64,000 nucleotides of DNA from Mangifera indica (taxonomy: Eukaryota > Streptophyta > Magnoliopsida > Sapindales > Anacardiaceae), in the NCBI RefSeq assembly GCF_011075055.1, contig NC_058138.1, forward strand, positions 7,026,001 to 7,090,000, read 5' to 3'. Both the position numbers and the translations under genes were made by a program. Below the pieces are notes generated by a model that worked only from the letters and a program-made list of their open reading frames with translations, was not told the DNA's origin and did not search any database. Positions 24,541 through 40,382 of the stretch are shown in pieces (position 1 is the stretch's first letter; each line of letters begins with the position of its first letter).

Positions 24541-26031
24541 ATTTTGGACATTTTGAAGAGAGTGAAGGGAAAGCAAGAGCAAGAAGTTTTGTGCTGCTTG
24601 TCTAAATCCATGATATTGAAATTAAATGCTTAAAGACTTGAATACTAGGTAAGAAACTAGTGTAAGTTTAGTCTTGAATTTTCATTGATAAGAAATTCAT
24701 TAAATATAGGGATATTGAATTTTTTACCCTTTTTTTTAATCATTGTACATTTATGCTATTTAGCTTAAACCCTAAACAAAAAATCATAATAGTAATCTAT
24801 TTTTTCAAAATACCCCCGTTGATTTAACTCATGCAGAAAGAAAGAATATCACTACAGTAATTTTTCCCTTTTTCCTCAGTGTTCTAGAAAGGGAAGGAAT
24901 CTCTGCATCATAAAAAAAAAATCTTCAATAGAGAAGACACTTGTGATTAAACAATAAAACCTGTGAGCAAAAGCCATTATAAAAGATTCAGCTTGCACAC
25001 AAGGGAGGGAGAGACAAAAATTGCAAAATTTCTTTAGGAATTAACATTTGTTGTAAAGATTTTATAGCAAAATCATCCACATTAAGGTCAATCTTGATTC
25101 AAGCCCTTATGTTATGGGTTTTCTTGATTAACAATTTAAAATCAAGTAATGTATGATAGATTCATGTTTATGACTTCTTGTAAAATATAATTTTATTGTG
25201 ATTTCATGTTGTTAGATTGTTCAATGTTGTGATTTCATGTTGTTTTATTGTTTAATGTTGTATTGATGGTGAAAAAATACGAAAATTCATATATGGATAA
25301 AAACCAGACAAAGAATAGGTTGGCACTAATGCCAACCCCCTAGCCTTTGCCAACCTCCCTGAATTTTATTTTTATGTCTATTTAAACACAACTTCCATTC
25401 CTTTTAATTCCTTTATCCATTCTCTTGTATTTAGGGAGTGGTGATGGAGTTTCAAGGTTGTTGGATTTATCCTTTATGCCTTGGTTATACTTGTGTCCCA
25501 ATTTGATGTTATTTTAGTGTGTATTGTTTTCCTTATCTTGACAGAGAATTGCATAAAATATACAAAATTGCCACTGCCTTTTTTTTCCATTTTTGATTGC
25601 CTTGCCTTGATCAATATTTGTACATCACTTTATGATATGATAGTTTAATGTGTTATAAATATGTGTGTATGAAGCTTGGCTACATTTGTATTGCATTTAG
25701 TGCCTAATTTGAAGAAATTGTAAAGTAGTACAATTTGGAATGAAAAGTATTTTCTAGCTCACCTCTTTTGGATTTCTTGCTTATGCATAATGTTATACAT
25801 CAGTGTGGTATAAGAGTATTGATTGTTTGTATAAGCTAACTATGATTTTCTTCATTTTGGAGTTATTGTTCTTTACCAAAAGATACTATTCACTAGCGAG
25901 TACTATTCACACCACATAAACTTTGTTTAAACACAAGTGTTTTTATGTTTTTAAGTTTATTTTAAGTCAAGATAAAAAAAACTACATTTAAAATTCTCTA
26001 TAAAAGGCAATGGATTAAAGATGATGATAAT
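24541..26031. other. Non-genic stretch and probable 5' leader of the MULE gene
   Basis: No gene is visible from copia 2 to the MULE transposase start. It contains a repeated GATTTCATGTTGTT unit at about 25200-25240 and the GGTTGGC hairpin listed separately. TCTATAAAAGG at 25998-26008 is TATA-like but lies only about 25 bp before the ATG, so it may not be the promoter. Confidence 0.45.
25318..25337. repeat. GGTTGGC hairpin upstream of MULE transposase
   Basis: Perfect 8-bp stem with a 4-nt loop: GGTTGGCA, CTAA, TGCCAACC. A further CCAACC follows at about 25351. The same GAATAGGTTGGC context occurs in inverse orientation 5' of the DUF1985-like gene in segment B, so the two genes of the element share a leader motif. 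Confidence 0.75.
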
Positions 26032-27130
26032 ATGACAAGATATGTTGGTGGGAATGAGAGAGTGATGTGTATTGACATAAGTATTGATTTTGAAGTATTT
26101 ATTACGAGAATAAGTTATCGTCTAAGACTTGATCAAAGTAAGTCAAATATGCACGTATTTATCCAAAATGATTTAGGTCCAATGGAGATTATAGATGATG
26201 ATGATATAGAGTTTTGATGGTTGAAGCAAGAAGTTTACGAGACACAACCAAACTCTATATTACCGAGAGTCTAATTGACGAAAGGGATAATCAACAAGCC
26301 GAAGATGTTTATGAGGAAGAAAGGAAGAATCATCTGATAGATGAATGGGAATATCTGCAAAGTTTCCAAAAGTTTGATAAAAATTATAGTGATGATGATA
26401 ATGACGACAACGTGGATGAGGATTATGAAATAGAGGGTCATAAGGATGATGATGATAAAGAATTTTTAGGGTTTGATGAAAATATGTATGGTGTTCTGAG
26501 CCAAAACATTGGCAAAAATCAAAGTCATGTTTGTAATAAGGATGCTAAATATAACACGAGACATTATGACTCTATAAATATTAGAGCATATCCAAGTCAT
26601 ATCTATAATCTAAATCCATTTCAATGGGTTCCTGAGCCTGTTATTGATGTTAAGAATGCAAGTATTAGTAATCAGGCACCACGAAGGGACAACCATTTAC
26701 AAGTGATGGGTTTTTATAATTTGAAGGTAGAATTGAAAACATTATTTAGAACATATGCCTTAGAGACAAAAGTTTAATGAAAGGTCGGTCACTCTGATAT
26801 TATATAGTATGAGCTTAAGTGCGTACATCCACAATGTAAATGGTGGGCACGAGTAACAAGAGAGAAAGAGACTATTGAGTATTACAACGTATGGAAGAGA
26901 TACATACTTGTCTACGGGATCAAATATTGTCATATCATAGACAAACTGGTGTAGAATCATTAAGGAACATACTTAAATCAATGTTTGTGGTTGATCACAT
27001 TTATCAACCAAAGGAAATTATTTCAGATATGGTAAATAGGTACTAAATCAACACTTCCTACACGCAAACATGATGTGCCAAAACATATGCACTAAATGCA
27101 TTACTAGGCTATCAGAAAGGCAATAGAATG
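26032..27130 (+). pseudogene. Mutator-like (MULE) transposase, N-terminal part, degenerate
   Basis: The plus strand starts with a short piece (26032-26217, MTRYVGGNERVMCIDISIDF) resembling the N-terminal region of plant MULE proteins. A 187-codon piece follows in a shifted frame (26214-26777), with a long acidic run of Asp/Glu and NPFQWVPEP, and then, in another frame, the zinc-binding DNA-binding region ELKCVHPQCKWWARVTREKE (about 26810-26880). The relic continues into segment B with NILKSMFVVDHIYQPKEIIS and KTYALNALLGYQKGNR to about 27130. The catalytic DDE domain is absent. Two frameshifts and stops make it dead. Family assignment rests on the order acidic region, CxxxxPxCxWW, VxxxYxxxxIxxDM, YAL. 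Confidence 0.7.
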
Positions 27131-28340
27131 AATCAACCAGGTATCATCATCATCGTCTGAATCTATAGACTCGTCATTTGATGATGTCTGTGGTTCTTGT
27201 TCTCTCATAAACTTCAGAGCCTATATGTACCACTCAAAGTTGCGCTTAGTCTTAGTCAAACGCAATGCAGTTGTAACCCTTTTTTGGAACATGAAGGAAA
27301 TTTATAAAAATTAATGAAATAAAAAATGGAATGATAAAATATAAATCTATCAATGAGCAACTTACCAGAGGAGTATCCCAAAGTATTGATATCTTATCTC
27401 AAGTCAATAATATAATTGTCTTCTATTTCAGGATACGGGGGATTTTGATCATTTGCTTCTAGACAGACAAAAAGTGATAGATTGTGAATCGTCTCATAAA
27501 TCTAATACTTCACAATGTATAACATTTATGGTTAGTATTTACAATCGTCAATATGAATGTTAACTTTATCCATTACGTGATAATTAATTGGAAAGAAGTT
27601 GCATATCCCAAAATATTCTAATTAAGCATTAAGAGCAGACTCATGTAGGGCGGGTTGTGTTGAACACAATACTGATATTTGTTATGGATAACCTTCTACA
27701 TCAATTCAATTATTTTATTCCATGTCACCATCTCCTATGGGTACCAATTAAATGCATCTAAATTGTTGGTTAAATGCAAAAAACGATTAGGTACTTTTGT
27801 TCCATTGTCCGCCCTTAATAGATCTGTAAACGCAAAATACAATACTGCAAACTTCATTGCGTTCTCGTCATTGCCACCCCAAATTGGATCTTCAACTGTT
27901 GCTCGATCTCCTTATGGGATAACAACCTATTAATACTCGAGAAGTATTCCTCTCTCAATTGAGGTGTCGTTATACAATCAACGTAGTTAGACAACTCCAA
28001 GTCCTCCTTAAAAATCAGACTAATGACTAGCGCAAGCTCATCAAAGCTAAATTGGAACTCAAGACCATTTAATTTGAACCATATTTCTCTTTTTAGGTTC
28101 TCGTGGTTAATCATATGAAGTAACATCGCATGCATAAAAATGACACTAAACTATGGCTTTGCCAAATCTAATAAGTATCCAAAATAGGTTATTCCAAAAA
28201 TAGCTCTTTGAATAAACGTTAGTTTGTTCCTAATTATAGTCACGGTGTCAATCTTTGTTCAAAGTGACATGTGCACTCGGAATCCATATGCATCATGGAA
28301 TCTATAGGCCTTTTACTGCTAGTTGATTACAAATGCCTGA
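27130..28340 (-). pseudogene. DUF1985-like transposon-associated gene relic (segment B)
   Basis: Read from 28340 downward, a piece with FHDAYGFRVHMSL is followed by NKLTFIQRAIFGIT and then an open 93-codon piece (27854-28135) with IWFKLNGLEFQFSFDELALVI and a REEYFSSINRLLSHKEIE stretch. This pattern (WF-x-xG-x-x-FS-x-xE-ALI) is that of DUF1985 proteins carried by plant MULEs. Later exons at 27550-27850 and about 27130-27290 (acidic SSNDESIDSDDDD end) are broken by stops. It converges on the MULE transposase relic. Function unknown; no Ulp1 protease domain seen. Confidence 0.55.
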
Positions 28341-28571
28341 AAAAATATATTTATTTGTTTATTATATTAATGAAAGACAATAATTTTTAATAAAAAATTA
28401 ATCAAACAAATTGGATTATTATTATTAAATTAATATGGTTGGCGTTAACCAATTCAATTGACTCTTCTATTTATCAAAATTAAAATGAATTTTTTTCATG
28501 AGTAACATTTAAAAAAAAATGGATAGATGAGACGTAAACAAAAACTGGAATAAAAAATGGGTGGCCCAACA

Positions 28572-28655
28572 AAAAAGGTTGGTGCTGCCAACCCTCGGCA
28601 TTGTCACTAGGGGTTGGTGGAGACACCAAGGTTGGGTCTCCGCCAACCTATTCCC
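28572..28655. repeat. GGTTGGC hairpin cluster, segment B
   Basis: GC-rich island with GGTTGGTGCTGCCAACC, GGGGTTGGTGGAG and GGTTGGGTCTCCGCCAACC. The last differs by one base from the perfect hairpin in segment A. It sits 5' of the DUF1985-like relic. A further GGTTGGCGTTAACC lies at 28438-28451. Confidence 0.7.
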
Positions 28656-28981
28656 CCAGTGCAACTCTCACCTTCAATTAGCTTGAATTAAACAATATTT
28701 CAAATTCGAATCGAGATTTACATTGAATTACTTAATTGAATTCAGATTGAATTAAATTTAATTGGTATTGGTAATTTTATATTGAATTATTTAATTGAAT
28801 TCAAATTGAATTAAATTTGGTACGATACAATTATGTTTTCGTTTTTAAAAGAAAACCTCACTTGTCGTCCTGTCATTACATCACTGCTGCAAATCCAACA
28901 AGTTTTGTCGTCGATCGATGATTGATGAAACTATTTACTGAATTTTCTTCATGCATAGAAAAACAATTGGATGATCTATGC

Positions 28982-29002
28982 TATATATATATATATATAT
29001 AT
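28982..29002. repeat. (TA)n microsatellite
   Basis: About ten TA units. Segment A has only short TATATAT at the matching place. Confidence 0.9.
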
Positions 29003-31857
29003 AAACTTTTATGTTATATATTATATGATCTTCACGTGAATAAAGCAAACAAACATTATTTGAAAGCATTTTCTACAATATTCTATGCTTCTCTGCAATG
29101 CAAATATGATTTACTTCTTGGGATATTATATTATATTTTTATATGATATATAAAAAGTATTTTTTACGCTATTCTTCGTCAAGGTCGGAGTTCTTTGTAC
29201 AAATATTTTCTGCAATGCAAATATGGTTTGCTTCTTTACAGTACACTGAATTCTTTGCATATTCTACGCCAAGACCTTCAGTGCATGCTCTTCACGGGTA
29301 ACTTAATAGATTATCTTTTCATATGTTGTTTTAATATGAGATTAACACTAACCAGAATTTAGAGAGATAAGATCGAGTTTAAATTTTTTTAGTTTTAATC
29401 TAAAAAATTTAAACTAAAAAATTTTTAAATTCACTTGGTCTTATCTAACACATATATATAAATCTTGTTTCAAATATCAATACTAAATATTTACACATAT
29501 TCTCTCTCTCTGCAATGTAAAAAAACAAATAATAATGTTGTCTTGTCTGATTTCTCAAAGTTGAAGATAAGTACAATTTAGGCATTCCAACATACAAAGT
29601 GGTAAAAATATTTAGAATGTAAAAGTGTAATATAAATATATACATAGGCCAAAATTAAGATAAAAAATTCAATATCCCTTGAATATATAGTCAATTGAAT
29701 GATATATTCGAGCCAGGTGTATGGTTAAATGTACTTACTAGAAGAGGCCACTGTGTGAAGTTAGTCAATCTATATATGTATTTTTTTATTTTTGAAGATT
29801 CTGGTGACAATTACACAAACAAAGAAAACTACAGTTGGATCATAAGTTAGAGCCATAAATGAAGAATTTTATATGCTTGATATGTGTACTTCACCATGCT
29901 CCAATGTAGAGGGACGTTAACGGTGGGTGATGAGAGACCACATATTAATTTATAACTTCAGATTAGAAGCTATACATATTTAGATTACTCCATAGAGAAT
30001 ATTTATTTACGGTTGCAACTCTCTGAAGGTGACCAATGACCAGTAAACTAGTAAGGATTACCCTAGCTCCCACCTCCTTGAACAAACGTAACCAGAATAT
30101 AATTTCTTCTAGATTTACAAACAGTAAACAGAGACCAAATACACCATGATTTTCATAATATATCGAATATAAAATAATTGTTAATTTCTTATTATCAAAA
30201 AATCACTAATAATTTTTGTCACACAAACAAGAAGAAGAATAATTGAAAGATTAAAAGCAAGCTAGAAAACAGACCCTAAGACGAGAATTGTTCATGTTGT
30301 GTGGCCAGTGAAATATATATTATTATATATAAAAATTCTACTTTTAGACTTATCTTCTTCCCTTTTCTCTTTTTAATTCTTTCTCGAATCATTTTACCAA
30401 TTATTCTTCTAGAGCTCTACCCAACTTTTGAGTGTTGGTTCATATTTTGATACAGTAATCTATAATTGAAAACCCATGTTTCATTTCAGTTATTGGCCTC
30501 TATATCCTCTCAGGGCTATTAGTTTTACATTTTAAAGCATGCAATTGAGTCAAGTTATGATTTCTGTAATACGTTGAGAGTCTGACATTTTGACCCCACA
30601 TAAAACAGTACTAACGTCCTCTCCTACTATTAGTCTCCCTTAATTTAGCTGCTTTTGTGCATTGTATTTGGTGACATTTGTATCTCAATCTACTGCATCC
30701 TAAAGCTAGGGTTTAGAAAAGTTTTGCACAACTAAACAAAAGATTATCAGCTTGGCACTTTATTGACGAACACTCGTATGTGTGAAAAAGGGGACAAATG
30801 AGAACCTGGCCAAGCTAAAAGAAAAGAAAAAACAAAGTAAAGCTACAAGGGAAAATGAGAGCCTGGTCAAGCTAAAAGCAAAATATTCAAGCTGATTTCA
30901 AATGAATAAAAAGCCTGATTTAAATAATCAACACAAACAAACATGTTCATGGCACATCTAACAGTGCCTCTTCAAAAACAAAATAGAATCAGAAATCAAA
31001 ACACATTTTGTCAAGTGTGAAGTAGAAATGGTCAATACAATTTGTGATCACAAGTGCATCACATGTGTACATTAGATTCATAGTTTGTGAAAAATATTTA
31101 CAATTATAAAACTAAATTTAATCGTTGAAACTATATATTTACTAAATGGGCTTATTTGTTTCAATGTTCGAACTTCAAAGATTTAGGGAGCGAATATTTT
31201 ATATTAAGATATTTATTTTTGGTTGTTTGGTTTGTCATTTAAAAGTGTAATCACTCATATTGTCTATATTAAAAAATAAAAAAACTTAAATTTTAGCTAT
31301 TAACACAATAATAATACTTTATACACTAACAATGAATACAATTACAAATATTATTAAGTCTGGATCCATCCATGATAAGTTGACCTGACCTAGATGTAAA
31401 AGAAACTACCAAGACGGTTAGAAACAAGCTAGAAGGGTAGTTGAACATTTATAAATATGTTCAAAAATTGCCTCCTCCCAAGAAGAAGTATGCAAGATTT
31501 CAGAACGAAAATGCAAAACAGAAGCATGTTTTTCCACTTCTTCTTCTTCTCCCGGGAACCAAAAGATACAGGAATCATGTCTCCCTTAAATAGAGAATAC
31601 AAGCAGTGCAGAAATGTAATAGGGTAGTGGAAATAACTAATGTCAACATCTCATACCATATTTAGATTGCTTTTGCCACAAACTCGAAATTGGGTATGCA
31701 ATTCATTATTACATAATTTAAAAATTTACAAAATGACATAATAATTTCCAACAAGTATAAATATTGATTTGTCATCATGTATTCGAACAATTTTGAATTA
31801 GAGATATATCAACTCTCAATCACTTGATGACACATTAACGTTTGTATTTTTGTTTAA

Positions 31858-31992
31858 AGTAATGCTATACATACCTATTTGAATATACAAATTATTATAC
31901 AATTATATACGTAATTGATATTATTTTATCTTTAATTCAAAATCACCTAATCATATGATGATATATATAAATGTGTACCTATTTGTATACAT

Positions 31993-32052
<60 letters not shown>

Positions 32053-32070
32053 TGCATAATTTTTATTGTT
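31858..32070. mobile_element. Palindromic MITE, copy 2 (in segment B, with expanded TA tract)
   Basis: Begins AGTAATGCTATACATACCTA and ends ATGCATAATTTTTATTG. The centre carries AATTCAAAATCACCTAATCA and ATGATGATATATATAAATGTG. A (TA)n run of about 26 units at 31996-32047 has grown inside the right arm. Confidence 0.7.
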
Positions 32071-33548
32071 TTGTTTGTATTCATTACTAATACATTTTAT
32101 ATTACTCTTAACTCAAGACCTTATTGTCCCTAATTTTTAAATTTCTGCAATTTCAGAAAAATGCTAAATTTATACCACCTTGATTAGGACTACCTAATTG
32201 ACCGTTGAGTTTAAGTCAAAATTTCTACATGAATATATTGGGACCTTGCCTAAGTTTAATAAAGGATCCTGAAGATTAACCATCATTAATGTACTTTAAT
32301 TTGCTCGAATAACTAAGAAAAAAATATACTTTCAGAAGCTTTTGATTATGGAAACAAACCCCCATTTTGATATATTTCGCTTCACTTTTTGACCAAGTAT
32401 CTCCTCTGTATAAGATGAGGGATTATCAACTGTTATTAATGTAATAAAATCATTGCACTTTCCCATTTGAATTATAAAATAAAACCTACTTTTGCTTTTA
32501 CAAGTATAGTTGAAATAACAAATTAATCGATAAGTTATAAAGAATAAGCCCAAAATGTATTAATTGGTGGAGGGGTAATCTTTAAGTTCAATTTTTGAGT
32601 CTTAATTGAATGTGATTTTCATCGATTATTTCTTCTTTTAGACTTAATTTTATACTTTCCGATATCTTTTTCCCGTAGAATAATTTTACCAATAATTCTG
32701 CTGATGGTCCTCTCAACTTCTGAAAGAATGCATGGATTCTTGGTCCATATTGCTTGTAACATTTGACTTTGAATTGAGACTTACAATTTCAGGTGCATAA
32801 CGCTCTCTTATTTATTTATTTTTTTTTTTGGATACTCTTAATTATTGGGTTTGATACGTATAATTTGTTACGATCAGAAAAGTAAGGTATGCAACTTGAT
32901 CTTATATGGAAAACTATAAATTTTTTTTAATATAAAATTTATATAATTTTAGATTCTTCTATTTTTGGGTGTAACTTTATCAAAATTCATATCATAATTT
33001 GGATCAAAACTTTGAATTCTTGTAAAAACTAACATTTTCTAAGTAGTAACATTGTTGGTACAACTACAATCCCCTCAATGCACATCTAAATATTGTACTG
33101 TCATTGATTAACCATTGTTAATGTTAATTAAAGTAAAGAAAATTTTAGTATCAAAGGTTAAGAGCAGATTTAAATTAAAACAAATCTAAATAAAAGTAAA
33201 CTTATTTTGAATTTAGAATTATCAGTTTAAGGTTAAAATTAAACTTAGTTCATTTGAATTATTAAACAGAGAAATAATATTTTTTAAATTTAAAAAAATT
33301 ATAAAAAAGAATAATAATTATTAACAAGATGAGCTCCAATGTGACGAGATGACAGGGCTCAAATCTAGCAAAATACAAATTAAAATTTTTTTTATTTAAG
33401 TTTAGTTTATTTGAACCAAAAAATAATACGAACTCAAGTAAGGAAGAATGAGATCGAAGCCTAATAAAGTTAGAATTCTTGTCCTCATTTAGGTGTTATT
33501 TTATTTGAAATCGAAGTTAATTTGGATAAGGTAACTAATATAAAATAG

Positions 33549-33719
33549 AGTAATACTACGTGTATCCACTTTACATACACAAATGTATACACACTCATAT
33601 GTGTCATCATATGATTGGTTATTGTTTTATTCTTAATTCAAAATCATCCAATCACATGATGACACATATAAATGTGTATATATTTGTATATCTAAAATGG
33701 GTACATATAGTTTTATTGT
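33549..33719. mobile_element. Palindromic MITE, copy 3
   Basis: The best-preserved copy. The left arm GTAATACTACGTGTATCCAC...ACACTCATATGTGTCATCAT mirrors the right arm ATGATGACACATATAAATGTG...GGGTACATATAGTTTTATTG around a TTCTTAATTCAAAATCATCC centre. Confidence 0.75.
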
Positions 33720-36140
33720 ATAAAATATAGACGGATATATTAATGCATCGTCAATTTTATATAATATTTTTATAAATGAGTAGCAATATGTATCATAGAC
33801 TATTATTTCATGGGCCTCCATGCCCATGAGTCCAACTCTGTGTGATCCATCATACTTGCGGGGTCATATCCACCATGACCCATCAAAAATAGAACATGTC
33901 GAATTCATGGGCTTTGCAGGGCGACTTGTAATATTTTATATATATATATAATACTTTTACAAATCAGCTTATGAGTCAAACTCTAAAACCCCTGACATGA
34001 TCATCCGTTTAACATGTGGCTTTGGTATCATCAACAAGAAAGAGGGTCGTGCCCCACGGGTAACGGTTTTTTGAGGGACCGGACTTAAAATGGTGGATTT
34101 ACATCTAATTGAATTTAAATATTTTTTTTATTTAAGTTTAATTTAAATAAAAAATAGTTTAATTTAAATTTGACTCAAATTTATCGAATTAAAATTAAGT
34201 TTTGCTCAAGTTTAGTTCAGACAAAAAATGGTTCAGTATTATTCGATTTAAGTTTGATTTAATTTTATAGTTTGAATCAATGATTCAAATTTGTAATTTG
34301 GTTTGATTTGAATTAATGATTCAAATGTCCAGCTTAAATTAATAACTCAAGTTCATAATTTATTGATAAAATGATATTATTCTACCTAAATAATATTTAA
34401 AAATTTTAATTCGAGTCACAAATACGAATCGAACTAAACTATAAATTCGAACTATTAATATGAGCTATAAATTTGAATCAAATCTAATCAAAATTCAAAC
34501 TATTAATTTTAATCATAAATTTAAATTAAATTAAACTGAATACTTTTTAATTTAAATTTGATTCTAATTAAAAAATAAATAAATAATTTTAATTTAAGTC
34601 TAATTTAATTTTAATTAAATAAATTTAAACTAAATTAAATTAAATCAAATTTATTTTCATAACCGAGCTGCTTCGGATCATCTCCAGATCTAGCTGGACT
34701 GACTCCCAGAACATATCTTAGTCAGCGTGTAATCTAATCCAGTATGTCAAATAAGTAATTTTGTCTTCTTCACCATAATTTGAATGACACGTTAAGTCTG
34801 CATCTTCACACATAATGTCAAAATGTACCACCAACACTTCCAAAATTTGGAATTTCCCCCATAATATGCAGAGAAAAATTCACCGCGTCGTCCCCTGTAC
34901 GAAACTTCCAAGTTATTTCCATCGAAATTTCCTCCAATATGTTATTGGCGGATAATTCTTTTGGTCTCTTCAATTTGAAGCCCAAGGATGAAAAAAAAAA
35001 AAATTTTTTAAATTAAGGGAAATTTTCTCCCTTCTCTCTTCTAAATTTTCTTTGATTTGATAATATCAATTGCACATACAAAATTTGTATATAAAAATTT
35101 GCAAACCAAAAAACATGGCAACAAATGAATAAATAAATTTGTATGAAAAAATTAATATGATAAATACACAATTAAATGACATGGTAATATAATAATATTA
35201 TTTTGTCAATTTTTTTTTTGTAGAAAATGATTGCATGGACATTTTATTTTTATAGTGTTATCTAAAATAAAAAATATTTTTATACCAACATTAACTTCAC
35301 ATTTGACAAGAAAGAAAATTTAAAAAAAATTAGTTCATCCAAGAATTAATTAATTTATACCTTGAGTTTAAATCTTGTAATTAAATCTTAAAAAAGCAAT
35401 TTAATTTTTAGAATTAATTTATTTTAACAACTCTTAACCCATTTAAAACTAGAATGGATAATTCAATTATATATATTAGGCATTATGGACCAATCATTAT
35501 TAATTAATTAATTAATTAATTAATTTTTTGTAATATATATTCTTAAATAATGTAAATCATTATTACATTAAGTGAGATTTCCAATAGGGTAATAATATAA
35601 AGTAATAATATTGTATGATTTACAAATGATGAGATATTATCAAATATAAATAAATTAATAAAATACCATGTTATTGAATAATTTAAATATTTATTTGAAT
35701 TAAAATTATAAAAAATTGAATTATTTATAAGTTATGTAAGCTCAACTTAGAATTAGATTCGAATAGGATTTAACTCAAATTTAATTTTGATTTAAGAGAG
35801 GTCACACTTGAATTGGTTTAATATTATTACTAACAAACAAAATATATTAGTCAATATTATTTTAATTAATTCAAATTAAATATTTTAAACATACAAATTT
35901 AATATCTCCAAACTGAAATTTAAACTTGAACTTAATAGTATAAAATAATAAAATTTGAATTAAACTTTAGCTGGATTGATAATAACTCAAACAACGTAAA
36001 TTCTACTTTTAAGTTAAGCTTGAGTCCGTTATTGCTGGACTTGGCTCGGTTGTAGTCCTACCCAGGACCAACCGCACCCTCCTTATTAGAACAAAGACTT
36101 AGCATTGGTTAACCAATTTCTCCCAAATGATATCAACTTT

Positions 36141-36148
36141 ACACGTGC
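36141..36148 (+). promoter_or_regulatory. ACGTG (ABRE/G-box-like) element upstream of the protease gene
   Basis: ACACGTGC, an ACGT-core element of the kind bound by plant bZIP factors, lies about 330 bp before the proposed 5' UTR exon end. A role is inferred only from its sequence and position. Confidence 0.35.
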
Positions 36149-36399
36149 TAAAAATCCACTGCATCTAAAAAAGTTTTTAAAGTTTGCGAAAATTTTGGTC
36201 CATGCAACCAACGTGGTCTGATGCATTGTTCGACACTAAATATTCCCAGTAGATATTTCTGAGTAAGCTCCAATCGCTAGAAAAACGAGTGAGGCTGAGC
36301 CATGTGTGTTGTTCCTTCAGATAGTAATGTAGATGCTGACAAAACTGTGTATTGAGCATTAATCCCAGTTCCGTGGACAATACTGTTTCACTGAATCAC

Positions 36400-39656
<3,257 letters not shown>

Positions 39657-40380
39657 CTGTCTACTCTCAGGTTTCTTCGACACAGCTGCCTACTGGCTCT
39701 ACACTTACATATATCTGACTGTGAATGGTCAATACTGTTGATATTATAAAGTTCATATGTATCTGTTATAAGCCTAATTCACTACTAAACTCAGTGATAT
39801 ATATATATCCGTAGTAGTAATCTAAAACTCGATATCAGTGTTATTTTCCCTGCATGAAGTAATCTTTTTACACTTTTCATAAGTTGATTGGACGAAACAA
39901 TGGGTTATGTTTTAAGGGAACGTTAGATTGGGTAAAAATAAAATATTATTGAGTATATATCATTTGAAAGGTTATTGTATATAAATTTATTATTATATTT
40001 AATAAAAAATTAGTACATATAAAAAATTACCGTGTTAGATTGAAAGAAATAAAAAATATTAATATATTATTTTATTTATTATCTTAAAAACTAATGAGTT
40101 ATTATCTTAATCAAAAATTAAGGATTTTTTTAAATTAATAAATAAGAATAAAATAATAATAAAATTAATGTTAATGAAACTATATAAATATATATTTAAT
40201 ATATGTTAGTATATGATTGAATAATTTTAAATTAAAAATAATATAACATTTAATCATATAATGATATATATAAATATGTATTTATTTATTTATTTAAAAT
40301 AAATATATATAATATTATTAAATTAATATTAAGATGAAACTCTTTTAATACCTGAATTACTATGGGTATAAAAGATGACG
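39657..40380. other. 3' flank of the protease gene
   Basis: The first 200 bp are probably 3' UTR. After about 39930 the sequence is very AT-rich. It includes a badly diverged member of the palindromic MITE family at about 40165-40330 (ATATATTTAATATATG...TATAATGATATATATAAATATG). No gene is seen. Confidence 0.45.
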
Positions 40381-40382
40381 CC

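Larger units (their letters stand above)
26954..33262. repeat. Segment B of the 6-kb direct duplication (partner 8977-15065)
   Basis: Same content and orientation as segment A. Differences visible by eye are about 340 bp at 30480-30840 (ATTTCAGTTATTGGCC onward) that A lacks, a TA microsatellite expansion at 31996-32047, and scattered substitutions. From about 28700 to 33262 I see no coding region. The open frames there are short and not shared in frame with segment A. Confidence 0.85.
33263..36380. other. Non-genic AT-rich stretch upstream of the protease gene
   Basis: No gene seen. It holds MITE copy 3 (33549-33719), a C/G-richer patch at 33810-34080 (CATGGGCC, GGGGTCATATCC, GTGCCCCACGGGTAACGG) that may be the remains of another element, a long degenerate AATTTGAATT-type low-complexity run at 34100-34670, and a TTAA/TAAT simple repeat at 35495-35525. 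Confidence 0.5.

Noticed and set aside
28922..29146. 74-codon frame in segment B with IYIYIYK
   Set aside because: It runs through a TA microsatellite and is not open in segment A.
31996..32047. Direct or inverted repeats suggesting a CRISPR-like array or an origin
   Set aside because: Simple TA microsatellite in a plant genome; no spacer structure.
34100..34670. Long run of AATTTGAATT-like words suggesting a satellite
   Set aside because: No fixed period could be found by eye; best described as low-complexity AT-rich sequence.
36177..36380. 67-codon open frame on the minus strand upstream of the protease gene
   Set aside because: No family resemblance, and it lies in the presumed promoter of the plus-strand gene.
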